Source: Mycobacterium sp.
GTDB lineage: Bacteria > Actinomycetota > Actinomycetes > Mycobacteriales > Mycobacteriaceae
Reading direction: 5' to 3'
NCBI RefSeq assembly: GCF_029961025.1
Contig: NZ_JASBVP010000013.1
Location: forward strand, 62,001 to 126,000
Length of the DNA stretch: 64,000 bases
In this document: in pieces, positions 52,357-63,200 of the stretch
Numbering within the stretch: the stretch's first letter is position 1
Layout of the letters: every line of letters starts with the position of its first letter
Notes under the pieces: model-generated
Seen by the model: the letters and a program-made list of their open reading frames with translations, nothing else
What the model was told of the DNA's origin: nothing
The model's database searches: none
Made by a program: the position numbers and the translations under genes

Positions 52357-53550
52357 ATGACCAAACTCGCTCAGACGCTCGGCCTCACTGAGTTTCAAGC
52401 CGACATCGTATCCGCGGTGAGACACTTCGTGGACAAGGAGATCATTCCCAACGCGCCCGAACTCGAACGTTCCGACACCTATCCGCAAGGCATTGTCGAT
52501 CAGATGCGGAAGATGGGCCTTTTCGGTCTGACGATTCCGCCAGAGTTCGGTGGGCTGGGGGAGTCGCTGCTGACCTACGCGCTCTGCGTCGAGGAACTGG
52601 CGCGCGGCTGGATGAGCATCTCCGGGGTGATCAACACCCATTTTATTGTCGCGTATCTGCTGCGCCAGCACGGCACGCGGGCGCAAAAACAGCAGTACTT
52701 GCCGCGAATGGCAACCGGCGAGGTTCGTGGTGCGTTTTCGATGTCCGAACCGGAGCTGGGCTCGGATGTCGCCGCAATCCGGACGCACGCCCGACGCACC
52801 CCGGGCGGCAGCTACATCATTGACGGCCAGAAGATGTGGTTGACCAACGGCGCCAGCTCAACGCTGATCGCGGTGTTGGTGCGAACAGCCGAGGGAGCGG
52901 AAAAGCCGCACCGCAATCTGACGGCGTTCCTCATCGAAAAACCCACCGGCTTCGGCGAAGTAGCACCGGGCCTGGTGATCCCCGGCAAGATCGACAAGCT
53001 GGGATACAAGGGCATTGATACCACCGAGCTCATTTTCGACGGCTATCGAGCGAACGCTGGCGACATCCTCGGTGGCACCCCGGGGCAGGGATTTTTTCAG
53101 ATGATGGACGGCATTGAAGTCGGCCGCGTCAACGTCGCCGCCCGCGCCTGCGGGGTTGCGCTGCGCGCTTTTGAACTCGCGATGCGGTACGCCCAGCAAC
53201 GACACACGTTTGGCAAGCCGATAGTCGAGCACCAGGCGATTGCGTTTCAGCTGGCCGAGATGGCCACCAAAATCGAGGCCGCCCATTTGATGATGGTCAA
53301 TGCCGCCCGCCTGAAAGATTCGGGGGAGCGCAATGACTTGGTCGCAGGCATGGCCAAATACCTGGCCAGCGAATTCTGTTCGGAGGTCACCCAGCAGAGC
53401 TTTCGCATCCACGGCGGCTACGGCTACTCTAAGGAATACGAGATCGAGCGGCTGATGCGTGACGCACCGTTTCTGCTGATCGGCGAGGGCACGAGCGAAA
53501 TACAGAAGTCCATCATCAGTAAACGGCTGCTAGCCGAGTATCGGATCTGA
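52357..53550 (+). CDS. Acyl-CoA dehydrogenase
   Basis: 397 residues from ATG 52357 (MTKLAQTLGLTEFQ) with GAAAGG upstream; an in-frame start eight codons earlier lacks a site. FAD-binding FSMSEPELGSDVAA, GQKMWLTNGASS, FGKPIVEHQAIAFQLAEMATKIEAA, and IHGGYGYSKEYEIERLMRDAPFLLIGEGTSEIQ with the catalytic Glu before GTSEIQ. It is a second dehydrogenase in the module, differing clearly from the divergent one, so two substrates or two oxidation steps are likely. Confidence 0.9.
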   Translation: MTKLAQTLGLTEFQADIVSAVRHFVDKEIIPNAPELERSDTYPQGIVDQMRKMGLFGLTIPPEFGGLGESLLTYALCVEELARGWMSISGVINTHFIVAYLLRQHGTRAQKQQYLPRMATGEVRGAFSMSEPELGSDVAAIRTHARRTPGGSYIIDGQKMWLTNGASSTLIAVLVRTAEGAEKPHRNLTAFLIEKPTGFGEVAPGLVIPGKIDKLGYKGIDTTELIFDGYRANAGDILGGTPGQGFFQMMDGIEVGRVNVAARACGVALRAFELAMRYAQQRHTFGKPIVEHQAIAFQLAEMATKIEAAHLMMVNAARLKDSGERNDLVAGMAKYLASEFCSEVTQQSFRIHGGYGYSKEYEIERLMRDAPFLLIGEGTSEIQKSIISKRLLAEYRI

Positions 53551-53553
53551 GCG

Positions 53554-54267
53554 GTGATGGTTCCGGAGTTCGCAACCCGGCCGCAGCTCTCCGACGGCGT
53601 GGCCCGCTTCGTGCGCAAGCGGATCTTCGACGGCACCTATGCCACGGGGCAATACATCCGGTTGGATCAACTGTCCGCGGAGTTGGGTGTCAGCGTAACG
53701 CCGGTGCGGGAGGCACTTTTCCAACTTCGCGCCGAAGGACTTTTGGCTCAGCAGCCGCACCGGGGATTTGTGGTGTTGCCATTGACGGCCCGGGATCTGA
53801 CCGACGTCGCAAATGTCCAGGCTTACGTCGGCGGGGAGCTGGCCGCACGGGCCGCCGTCAACATCGGCGAGGGTCAGTTACGCCACCTCAAGGAGATCCA
53901 GAGTCGGCTCGAGAAAGCCTATGCCCAGGGGGACAATGACCGTGCGGTGGGTCTCAACCATGAGTTTCACCGAGTCATCAACATAGCCGCGGACTCACCC
54001 AAACTTGCCCAGCTGATGTCACGGATTACCCGGTACGCAGCCGAATCGGTGTTTCCGATCATTGTGGGCTGGCCAGAGCGATCCATGAGGCATCATCGGC
54101 GCCTACTGGCAGCACTTCAGAAACACAATGACGAACTTGCGCGCCAAGTCATGTCGAAACACCTTGCTAGTGCTGCTGTTTCGCTGATCGAACATCTTGC
54201 AGAGCGCGGCGTGATAGCTGAACAGCCGGTTGTGCTGCAGACCCGCGCGGCTGATCCGTCCCGGTAA
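53554..54267 (+). CDS. GntR/FadR-type transcriptional regulator
   Basis: 237 residues (GTG 53554; ATG 53557 is the next codon). N-terminal winged helix: GVARFVRKRIFDGTYATGQYIRLDQLSAELGVSVTPVREALFQLRAEGLLAQQPHRGFVV. The C-terminal FCD domain has metal-binding His/Asp (LNHEFHRVI, MRHHRRLLAALQKHND). FCD regulators sense organic acids or acyl-CoA. Four bases after the dehydrogenase, it likely autoregulates the operon via the palindrome at 49098-49116. Confidence 0.9.
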   Translation: MMVPEFATRPQLSDGVARFVRKRIFDGTYATGQYIRLDQLSAELGVSVTPVREALFQLRAEGLLAQQPHRGFVVLPLTARDLTDVANVQAYVGGELAARAAVNIGEGQLRHLKEIQSRLEKAYAQGDNDRAVGLNHEFHRVINIAADSPKLAQLMSRITRYAAESVFPIIVGWPERSMRHHRRLLAALQKHNDELARQVMSKHLASAAVSLIEHLAERGVIAEQPVVLQTRAADPSR

Positions 54268-54288
54268 TACCGAAAAACTGTGGCTTTT

Positions 54289-54906
54289 TCACACCGGGTC
54301 GAATTTGGCGATCAGCCATTTGCCGTGAACCCTGGTCAAGGTCACCCGAACGCTGCTGGCCGCCATCGAGGGATCGGGCTTGTCCTTGCTGGTGGTGCTC
54401 TGGTCGACGAAGACCAGCACGACCGCCGAATCCGGATGAAGCTCGGCGACCGCGGCGCGCATCACGTGCGCGGTGGTTTTCAGCGCCTTCTGTCTGGCCG
54501 CCGGTGCGACGATCTGGCGGGTGAACTGATCGTAGTAAGACAAGAAATCCCCTGTCAGGTGCGACTTGGCGATGGCGAAGTCACGGTCGAGGGTGTCGGG
54601 GGCATAGGAGAGCAGCGCGACGGTCCCGTCGGAGGCGGCGCTCAACACCGCCCGCGCAACGCCGGGGCCGGTTTGCCGGTCGGGCCGGTACTGGTGAAAA
54701 TACAGCCAGCTCGCCAGCCCGCCGGACGTCACCAACAACAGAATGAGAACCGCGGTAACGAGTTTCACCGCATGCAGCCGGCGCCATAGCCCAGCTTCAG
54801 ACGCCGGCCGGCGGGCTTCAGCCGCAGTCTCGTCGAGTGCGATGTTTTTACCGGTCCCGTCAGCGGACGCGGCATCATCCACGTCGGCCCTGTCCTCGAT
54901 CGTCAC
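54289..54906 (-). CDS. Mce-associated membrane protein (Rv1362c-like)
   Basis: 205 residues: an acidic N-terminus, one membrane helix ([22 protein letters not shown], about residues 49-70) and an extracytoplasmic NTF2-like domain ([44 protein letters not shown]). Such proteins stabilise Mce lipid-import complexes in the envelope. It is unlinked to any mce operon here, like the orphaned Rv1362c/Rv1363c pair. Its start overlaps the stop of the next gene. Confidence 0.85.
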   Translation of the reverse strand: MTIEDRADVDDAASADGTGKNIALDETAAEARRPASEAGLWRRLHAVKLVTAVLILLLVTSGGLASWLYFHQYRPDRQTGPGVARAVLSAASDGTVALLSYAPDTLDRDFAIAKSHLTGDFLSYYDQFTRQIVAPAARQKALKTTAHVMRAAVAELHPDSAVVLVFVDQSTTSKDKPDPSMAASSVRVTLTRVHGKWLIAKFDPV

Positions 54907-55718
54907 GGCACGAACTCAACTTTCGACATCTTTATTTGGCCGCCGTCGTCGGAGACGGTTACTCTGAGCCGCCACGCCCGTGGATCCTCTTTGGCACCGG
55001 CCGAATTGGTGACTCGTGAGGTCGCCGACACCAATACCACAGCGGAATTCTTACCCATCGACTCGACGGCCACCGAGTTGACCGTTCCTTCGGTGACGAC
55101 CCTGGACTGCTCGACGACCGTCGTGAAATCCGCGGCTCGCTGCTGAAAGTCGTCCTTGAACTCGCCGGTGGAGCTGTCGAGCACCCGCTGGACGTCCTGC
55201 TTTGCCTTCGTGAAGTCGAGGGAGGTCAGGTTGATCACGCCTTGTCTGGCCCCGGCGGCAAACGCCGCGGCGCGCTGGCGTTGCTGGATGACATCGTGGT
55301 GCCGCCACAGGATGGCTGCGCTCGCGGCGAGCAAACCGCAGGTGGCGATGACCGCCGCCGCTTTGGCGGCCCCGGACGGTGTCGGTAGCCGCAGCCGGCG
55401 TCGCCGGGAGGAAAGCTCGGGCTCGGGGGTGGGTGGCGCACCCGCAAGGCCACCCGCACCCGTTTCGGTGACCCTTTCGGTCCCGCTCGCCGCGACGCCC
55501 GGCTCCCTCCCGGGTGCAGTCGGGGCAGCCGGGCCGGCCGATTCTTCGGTGGCTTGTGCCCGGGCTTCACGCCGCAGCCGGATGGCCCGCGCACGGGCAC
55601 GGGCCGCGGCGGCCAGCGCCTCGGCCTCTGCCGCCTCCGCTTCGGCCAGTTCGGCCAGCGCCATCGCGTCGGCTGCGGGCATGGCGGCATCTACCGGTCG
55701 CTCATCGGGGTCAGTCAT
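54903..55718 (-). CDS. Mce-associated membrane protein (Rv1363c-like), long Ala/Arg-rich N-terminus
   Basis: 271 residues from ATG 55718 ([10 protein letters not shown]), chosen for AGGTGA six bases upstream; GTG 55727 is an alternative. The first ~110 residues are cytoplasmic with an Ala/Glu/Arg helix ([32 protein letters not shown]), probably a coiled coil, then a Pro-rich linker. The membrane helix is [19 protein letters not shown], followed by the periplasmic Mce-associated domain ([31 protein letters not shown]). It forms an operon with the preceding gene. Confidence 0.85.
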   Translation of the reverse strand: MTDPDERPVDAAMPAADAMALAELAEAEAAEAEALAAAARARARAIRLRREARAQATEESAGPAAPTAPGREPGVAASGTERVTETGAGGLAGAPPTPEPELSSRRRRLRLPTPSGAAKAAAVIATCGLLAASAAILWRHHDVIQQRQRAAAFAAGARQGVINLTSLDFTKAKQDVQRVLDSSTGEFKDDFQQRAADFTTVVEQSRVVTEGTVNSVAVESMGKNSAVVLVSATSRVTNSAGAKEDPRAWRLRVTVSDDGGQIKMSKVEFVP

Positions 55719-56054
55719 CGCGCTCACCTGTCAGCTTCAGCTTCGACCGCACTGCGGTTTTTCACCGCATTGCTCCTTGCTACCACCGGGCTACCACCGG
55801 GCGCGCCGCAGCGATCCCCGACCAGGTCGATCGACGGATTTTACCCACGTCGTCGGCGGCGGTGACGGAAAGCTACGGCCAGCGACCCGGCCGGCGCCGG
55901 CATCCGAAAAGATCCGCAAAGATCCGCCGCCGCCGCCAAGACAAGATCCCCCGGGTAGTGGCCCGAAAGGCGGCCCGAGCCCGGGCGTCTTTGACACAGC
56001 CGTGACCACTGAAATTCCTGATTCAGATGATGTGGTTGTCATATCCTGTGACAC
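55719..56054. other. Divergent intergenic region before the DUF1906 gene
   Basis: 336 bases with short overlapping frames that resemble nothing. TTGACA at 55991-55996 is a perfect -35 but lacks a good -10 at the right spacing. CATATCCT at 56039-56046 sits just before the GTG at 56055 and could be a -10 for a very short leader. No operator is evident. Confidence 0.3.
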
Positions 56055-56777
56055 GTGTCGGTTTCTCGTCGCGATGTCCTCAAACTCGCGGCTGTGACGC
56101 CGGGGCTGCTGGGCCTCGAGGGTCTAACGTCGGCACTGCTTTCCACGCCGGCGGCTGCGAGTCCGGGCGGCGTTTTGTTGGACTATGCGGCCGGGGTCAT
56201 CCCCGCCAGCGCGATCAAGGCCGCCGGTGCGGTCGGGTCGATCCGCTATGTCTCTGATCGCCGGCCCGGCGGCACCTGGATGCTTGGTAAGCCGATCCAA
56301 CTCGATGAGGCGCGTGACCTGTACCGCAATGGGCTAAAGATCGTGTCGTGCTACCAATACGGCAAGGAGAGCACCGCCGACTGGCTGGGCGGTTATCGCG
56401 CCGGGGTGACGCATGCCACGCGCGGTTGGCAGTTGCATACCGCCGCCGGTGGTCCGGCCGGTGCTCCGATCTACGCCTCGATCGATGATGACCCGTCGTA
56501 TGAGCAGTACAAACAGCAAGTGGCCCCCTATCTGCGCGGCTGGGAGTCGGTGCTTGGTCATCACCGAGTGGGCGTGTACGCCAACTCCAAAACGATCGAC
56601 TGGGCGCTCAACGACGGCTTGGGTTCCTACTTCTGGCAGCACAACTGGGGCTCACCCAAGGGGTTCACCCATCCGGCCGCCCATTTGCATCAGGTCGAGA
56701 TCGACAAGCGCACGGTGGCCGGGGTCGGTGTCGACGTCAACAACATCCTCAAGCCCCAATTCGGTCAGTGGGACTAA
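56055..56777 (+). CDS. Tat-exported DUF1906 glycoside-hydrolase-like protein (Rv2525c orthologue)
   Basis: 240 residues, same length as Rv2525c. The N-terminus MSVSRRDVLKLAAVTPGLLGLEG has a twin-arginine signal. The mature part has a GH25-like barrel (LLDYAAGVIPASAIKAAG, RYVSDRRPGG, SCYQYGKESTADWLGG, PIYASIDDDPS, GVYANSKTIDWALNDG, YFWQHNWGSPKG). Rv2525c is a known Tat substrate whose loss changes beta-lactam sensitivity, so an envelope role is likely. It lies directly upstream of fas and in the same direction, as in other mycobacteria. Confidence 0.93.
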   Translation: MSVSRRDVLKLAAVTPGLLGLEGLTSALLSTPAAASPGGVLLDYAAGVIPASAIKAAGAVGSIRYVSDRRPGGTWMLGKPIQLDEARDLYRNGLKIVSCYQYGKESTADWLGGYRAGVTHATRGWQLHTAAGGPAGAPIYASIDDDPSYEQYKQQVAPYLRGWESVLGHHRVGVYANSKTIDWALNDGLGSYFWQHNWGSPKGFTHPAAHLHQVEIDKRTVAGVGVDVNNILKPQFGQWD

Positions 56778-57262
56778 CGCGGGAGCCGGCTCAGCAAACA
56801 TCCGAGCGGAACGCTCGTGACGTGACGGTTATCGGGGCGCGCCGTGTCGCAGATCCGCGTTAGCACAAACTTTTAACATAACGATTTGATAACAATATGG
56901 GGTTGAGCTGCAGGATTATGGCTACTCGTCCGTAACCGCCGACACGCAGGACATTTGGTCGGCGCCGCGCCGACCATGGTTCAGCGCCGTGTTACCCAGG
57001 CCACCGTTACTCGCGCGTAGAACTCGTCAGTAACCACTTCGCACACCGGCAACGCCAACGTGGCTATGACACCCTTATGGCAGCCGATGTCGTTCCGTCG
57101 CGGCGTTCGGCCCCACGGGTCGGCGCCGATGACATACCGGTCAGTGAGGACCCGGCTGGTTCGACGGGATCGGTGGGAGCTTGTCGATGCCGCGGGCCGG
57201 CGCGCACCTGGCAGGTGGCACGAAACGAGACGCAACAGCAGTACTACAGGGAGATACGCACG
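56778..57262 (+). promoter_or_regulatory. fas upstream region with repeated GTAACC elements
   Basis: 485 bases without a convincing gene. An AT-rich stretch (56866-56900) may hold promoter elements. A direct repeat, ACTCGTCCGTAACC at 56924-56937 and ACTCGTCAGTAACC at 57022-57035, differs at one position and is 98 bases apart; GTTAC (the reverse) occurs twice between them, near 56991 and 57006. FasR, the TetR activator of fas in M. tuberculosis, binds repeats in this promoter, so these are candidate FasR sites. I cannot confirm the match to the published boxes. Confidence 0.45.
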
Positions 57263-60200
57263 GTGACGATCTATGAGCACGACAGGGTGTCAGCGGACCG
57301 CGACGGCGGTGCCCCGGAGGCCGTGCACACCCACACCCTGGTCGATCGCCTGACGGCGGGCGAGCCTTACGCGATCGCGTTCGGCGGCCAGGGCAGCGCG
57401 TGGCTGGACACGCTCGAGGAGCTGGTGTCTTCGGCCGGTATCGAGTCTGAGTTGACGACACTGGTCGGTGAGGCGGACCTGCTGCTCGAGCCGGTCGCGA
57501 AGGAGCTGGTGGTGGTGCGCCCCATCGGCTTCGATCCGCTGGGCTGGGTCCGGGCGCTGGCCGCGGAGGACCCGGTGCCCCCGGCCAAGCAGCTGACCTC
57601 CGCCGCGGTGTCGGTGCCCGGTGTGCTGCTGACCCAGATCGCGGCGATGCGCGCGTTGGCGCGCCAGGGCATGGACTTCGCCGCCGTAGCGCCGAGAGCC
57701 GTCGCAGGCCATTCCCAAGGGGTGTTGGCGGTCGAGTCGCTAAAGTCCGGCGGCGCACGCGACGTCGAACTGCTGGCTTTGGCGCAGCTCATCGGGGCCG
57801 CGGGCACGCTGGTGGCCCGTCGCCGCGGAATCTCCATTCTCGGCGACCGCCCGCCGATGGTGTCGGTCACCAACGCCGACCCCGAGCGCATCCGCGCGCT
57901 GCTCGACGAGTTCGCCAAGGATGTCCGGACCGTGCTGCCCCCGGTGTTATCCATCCGCAATGGTCGCCGCGCGGTGGTCATCACCGGAACCCCCGAGCAG
58001 CTGTCGCGTTTCGAGCTCTACTGCAAGCAGATTTCCGAGAAGGAAGCGGCCGAGCGCAAAAACAAGGTGCGCGGCGGCGGCGTGTTCGCGCCGGTGTTCG
58101 ACCCGGTGCAGGTCGAGGTCGGCTTCCACACTCCCCGGCTCGCCGACGGGATCGGTTTGGTCGCCGGTTGGGCCGAGAAGGCGGGCCTCGATGTTGACCT
58201 GGCCCGGGAGATGACCGAGGCCATCCTGGTGCGTGAAGTCGACTGGGTGGAGGAAGTCAGCAGGTTGCACGAGGCCGGGGCGCGCTGGATCCTCGACCTG
58301 GGTCCCGGTGACATCCTGACCCGGCTGACCGCCCCGGTGATCCGTGGCCTCGGGGTGGGCATCGTGCCGGCGGCGACCCGTGGGGGGCAGCGCAACCTGT
58401 TTACCCCCGGGGCCGTTCCCGAGGTAGCGCGTCCGTGGTCGAGTTACGCGCCGTCGCTGGTGCGTCTGCCCGACGGCAGGGTCAAGCTGTCCACCAAATT
58501 CTCTCGGTTGACCGGCCGATCGCCCATCCTGCTGGCGGGCATGACCCCCACCACCGTGGATGCCAAGATCGTCGCCGCCGCCGCCAACGCCGGGCACTGG
58601 GCCGAACTGGCCGGCGGTGGACAGGTCACCGAGGAGATCTTCACAAACCGCATCGAGGAGCTGAACCGGCTGCTTGAGCCCGGGCGCACCTTCCAATTCA
58701 ACGCCTTGTTCCTCGACCCGTATCTGTGGAAGCTGCAGGTGGGTGGAAAACGGTTGGTGCAGAAGGCGCGTCAGTCCGGCGCGCCGATCGACGGCGTGGT
58801 CATCAGCGCCGGCATCCCCGAGCTGGAAGAGGCCGTCGAGCTGATCGATGAGCTCAATGCGATCGGCATCAGCCACGTGGTGTTCAAGCCTGGTACCGTC
58901 GAGCAGATCCGAGCGGTGATCCGCATCGCGACCGAGGTGCCCACCAAACCGGTGATCATGCACATCGAGGGTGGGCGTGCCGGCGGGCACCACTCCTGGG
59001 AAGACCTCGACGACCTGCTGCTGGCCACCTACTCGGAGGTGCGCTCGCGCGCTAACATCACGGTCTGCGTCGGCGGCGGTATCGGCACCCCCGAGCGGGC
59101 GGCAGAATACCTCTCCGGGAGCTGGGCGCGGCCCTACGGCTTCCCGCTGATGCCGGTGGACGGCATCTTGGTCGGTACCGCGGCGATGGCGACCAAAGAG
59201 GCCACCACGTCACCGTCGGTCAAGCGGATGTTGGTGGAAACCCAGGGCACCGACCAGTGGATTGGTGCCGGAAAAGCCCAGGGCGGCATGGCGTCCAGCC
59301 GCAGCCAGCTCGGTGCCGACATCCACGAGATCGACAATGCGGCATCCCGGTGCGGTCGGTTGCTCGACGAGGTGGCCGGCGACGCCGAGGCGGTCGCGGC
59401 GCGCCGTGACGAGATCATCGCCGCGATGGCCAAAACCGCCAAACCTTACTTCGGCGACGTCGGAGAGATGACCTATCTGCAGTGGCTGCGTCGCTACCTC
59501 GAACTGACCATCGGTGACGGCAACTCCACCGCGGACACCGCCGCGCCGGGCAGTCCCTGGCTCGCCGACGCCTGGCGCGACCGGTTCGAAAAGATGCTGC
59601 AGCGCGCCGAGGCGCGGTTGCACCCAAGGGACTTCGGTCCGATAGAGACATTGTTCGCCGACCGGCAGTTGCTGGAGACTCCCCACGAGGCGGTCGCCGC
59701 CCTGCTGGCGCGCTACCCCGACGCCGCGACCGTGCAGCTGCACCCCGCCGACGTGCCCTTCTTCGTCACCTTGTGCAAGACGCCGGGCAAGCCGGTCAAC
59801 TTCGTGCCGGTCATCGATAAAGACGTGCGGCGCTGGTGGCGCAGTGACTCGCTGTGGCAGGCGCACGACGCCCGCTACGACGCCGACCAGGTGTGTATCA
59901 TTCCGGGCCCGACCTCGGTGGCGGGCATCACCCGGATGGACGAACCCGTGGGGGAACTGCTGGACCGCTTCGAGCAAGCCGCCATCGACGAGATACTGGC
60001 CGCCGGCGGGCAACCGCAACCCGTTACCGCACGCCGGCGGGGCCGTAGGGATGTGACCGGGCCGCTGGCCGTCGTCCTCGACTCTCCCGACGTGCTGTGG
60101 GCGGGCCGGGCCACCACCAATCCGGTGCACCGCATCTCTGATCCGGGCGACTGGCAAGTCCACGAAAACCGCAGCGCTACCCATTCATCCACCGGGGCGC

Positions 60201-63200
60201 GGCTGCAGGTCAGCGCCGACGACCAGGTTCTGCTGAGCGTTCCGGTGTCCGGTTCCTGGGTCGAAATCCGAATCACCGTGCCCCCCAACACGGTTGATGG
60301 TGGAATGCCGGTTGTCAGCACAGCGGACGCGGCCAGCGCTATGCGGTCGGTGCTGGCCATCGCCGCCGGCGTCGACGGGCCCGCAGCGCTGCCGCCGGTG
60401 CATGACGGAACAGCAACCGTGGTGGTGGACTGGAACCCGGAACGAGTCGCCGACCACACCGGGGTCACGGCAACCTTCGGTGAGCCGCTGGCTCCTGGCC
60501 CGACCACCGTACCCGACGCCCTGGTGGGCCCTTGCTGGCCGGCGGTTTTTGCGGCAATCGGCGCTGCGGTCACCGAAACCGGGGTGCCCGTGGTGGAGGG
60601 GCTGCTGAGCCTGGTGCACCTGGACCATGCCGCCCGGCTGGTTGGTCCCCTGCCCACGGTTCCGGTCGAATTGACTGTCACCGCAACCGTGTCGAGCGCT
60701 ATCGACACCGAGGTCGGTCGGGTCGTGCCGGTCTCGGTCACGGTAGCCGCACAAGACGGGGCGGTGCTCGCCACCCTCGTGGAGCGATTCGCGATCCGCG
60801 GGCGTACCGGCACCGCCGAGCTCACCGACCCGGTTCGGGCCGGGGGCGCGGTGTCGGACAACGCTACCGAGACCCCGCGCCGGCGCCGGCGCGACGTCAG
60901 GCTCACCGCACCGGTGGACATGCGCCCGTTCGCGGTGGTGTCCGGCGACCACAACCCGATTCACACCGACCGCGCCGCAGCGCTGCTGGCGGGTTTGGAA
61001 TCGCCGATCGTGCACGGGATGTGGTTGTCCGCCGCCGCGCAACACGTGGTGACTGCCACCGATGGGCAAGCCCGCCCACCGGCCCGCCTTATCGGTTGGA
61101 CCGCGCGCTTTTTGGGCATGGTGCGCCCCGGTGACGAGGTCGACTTCCGGGTCGATCGGGTCGGGATCGATCAGGGTGCCGAGATCGTCGAGGTCGCCGC
61201 TCGCGTCGGCCCGGAACTGGTGATGTCGGCCAGCGCACGGCTGGCCGCCCCCAAGACGGTGTACGCGTTTCCCGGCCAGGGTATCCAGCACAAGGGCATG
61301 GGCATGGAGGTGCGAGCGCGCTCCAAGGCCGCCCGTAAGGTGTGGGACTCGGCGGACAAGTTCACCCGCGAGACACTGGGCTTTTCGGTGTTGCATGTGG
61401 TGCGCGACAACCCCACCAGCATCATCGCGCGCGGCGTGCACTACCACCACCCCGACGGGGTGCTCTACCTGACGCAGTTCACCCAGGTGGCGATGGCCAC
61501 CGTGGCGGCGGCGCAGGTCGCCGAGATGCGTGAGCGGGGAGCCTTCGTCGAAGATGCGATCGCCTGCGGGCACTCCGTGGGTGAGTACACCGCGTTGGCC
61601 TGCGTGACCGGGATCTATGAACTCGAGGCTCTGCTGGAGACGGTATTTCATCGCGGGTCGAAGATGCATGACATCGTGCCACGCGACGAACTGGGCCGCT
61701 CCAACTACCGGCTGGCAGCCATCCGCCCGTCGCAGATCGACCTCGCGGACGCCGACGTCCCGGCGTTCGTGGCCGAGATCGCCGAGCGCACCGGCGAATT
61801 CCTTGAGATCGTGAACTACAACCTGCGCGGCTCCCAATACGCGATCGCCGGCACCGTTCGTGGTCTTCAAGCACTGGAAGCCGAGGTCGAAAAGCGCCGG
61901 GAAATCACCGGCGGCAAACGGTCGTTCATTTTGGTCCCGGGCATCGATGTGCCGTTCCACTCGCGAGTGCTGCGGGTGGGGGTGGCGGAATTCCGCCGCT
62001 CGCTGGACCGGGTCATGCCGCACGACAGGGACCCCGAGCTGATCATCGGGCGCTACATCCCCAACCTGGTGCCGCGGCCGTTCTCCCTGGATCGCGACTT
62101 CATCCAGGAGATTCGCGACCTGGTGCCGGCCGAACCGCTCGACCCGATCCTCGCCGACTACGACACCTGGCGTCGGGAACGGCCGCGGGAAATGGCGCGC
62201 ACCGTCTTCATCGAGCTGTTGGCCTGGCAGTTCGCCAGCCCGGTGCGCTGGATCGAGACGCAGGACCTGCTGTTCACCGAAGAGGCCGCCGGCGGGCTGG
62301 GGGTGGAGCGGTTCGTCGAGATCGGCGTGAAGTCGGCGCCGACCGTGGCCGGATTGGCGACCAACACCCTCAAGCTGCCCGAATATGCCCACAGCACGGT
62401 CGAAGTGCTCAACGCGGAGCGCGACGCGGCGGTGCTGTTCGCCACCGACACCGATCCCGAGCCGGAGCCTGATGTCGAGGAACCGGTGGCCGAGGCGCCG
62501 GAGGAGCCCGCAGCCGTCGAAACCGCACCGGCTCCGGCGCCCACCGCGGCCCCGGGCGGCCCCAGGCCCGACGACATCCCGTTCGACGCGGCCGACGCCA
62601 CCCTGGCACTGATCGCGCTGGCAGCCAAGATGCGTATCGACCAGATCGAGGCGCTGGACTCCATCGAGTCCATCACCGACGGCGCCTCATCGCGGCGCAA
62701 CCAGCTGTTGGTCGACCTGGGTTCCGAGCTGAGCCTCGGCGCCATCGACGGTGCCGCGGAGGCCGACCTGGCCACGCTGCGGTCGCAGGTGACGAAGCTC
62801 GCGCGCACCTACAAGCCTTACGGGCCGGTGCTTTCCGATGCGATCAACGACCAGCTGCGGACGGTTCTGGGACCCTCCGGCAAGCGGCCCGGCGCTATCG
62901 CGGAGCGGGTGAAGAAGGTCTGGCAGCTCGGCGACGGGTGGGCGAAACACGTCACCGTCGAGGTCGCGCTGGGTACCCGTGAGGGCACCAGCGTCCGTGG
63001 CGGTGCCCTGGGGCACCTGCACGAGGGCGCGTTGGCCGATGCGGCCAGCGTTGACAAGGTGATCGACGCGGCGGTCACCGCGGTGGCCGCGCGCCGGGGC
63101 GTCGCGGTGGCCCTGCCGTCTTCGGGGGGTGGCGGCGGTGCCACCGTCGACGCGGCCGCGCTCAATGAGTTCGCCGAGCAGATCACCGGCCGCGACGGCG

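Noticed and set aside
55991..56046. TTGACA as a confident promoter of the DUF1906 gene
   Set aside because: No acceptable -10 lies 16-19 bases downstream; mentioned only as a possibility in the intergenic entry.
60185..62392. 735-codon minus-strand frame inside fas
   Set aside because: The opposite strand encodes conserved Fas domains without interruption; the antisense frame has no recognisable domain.
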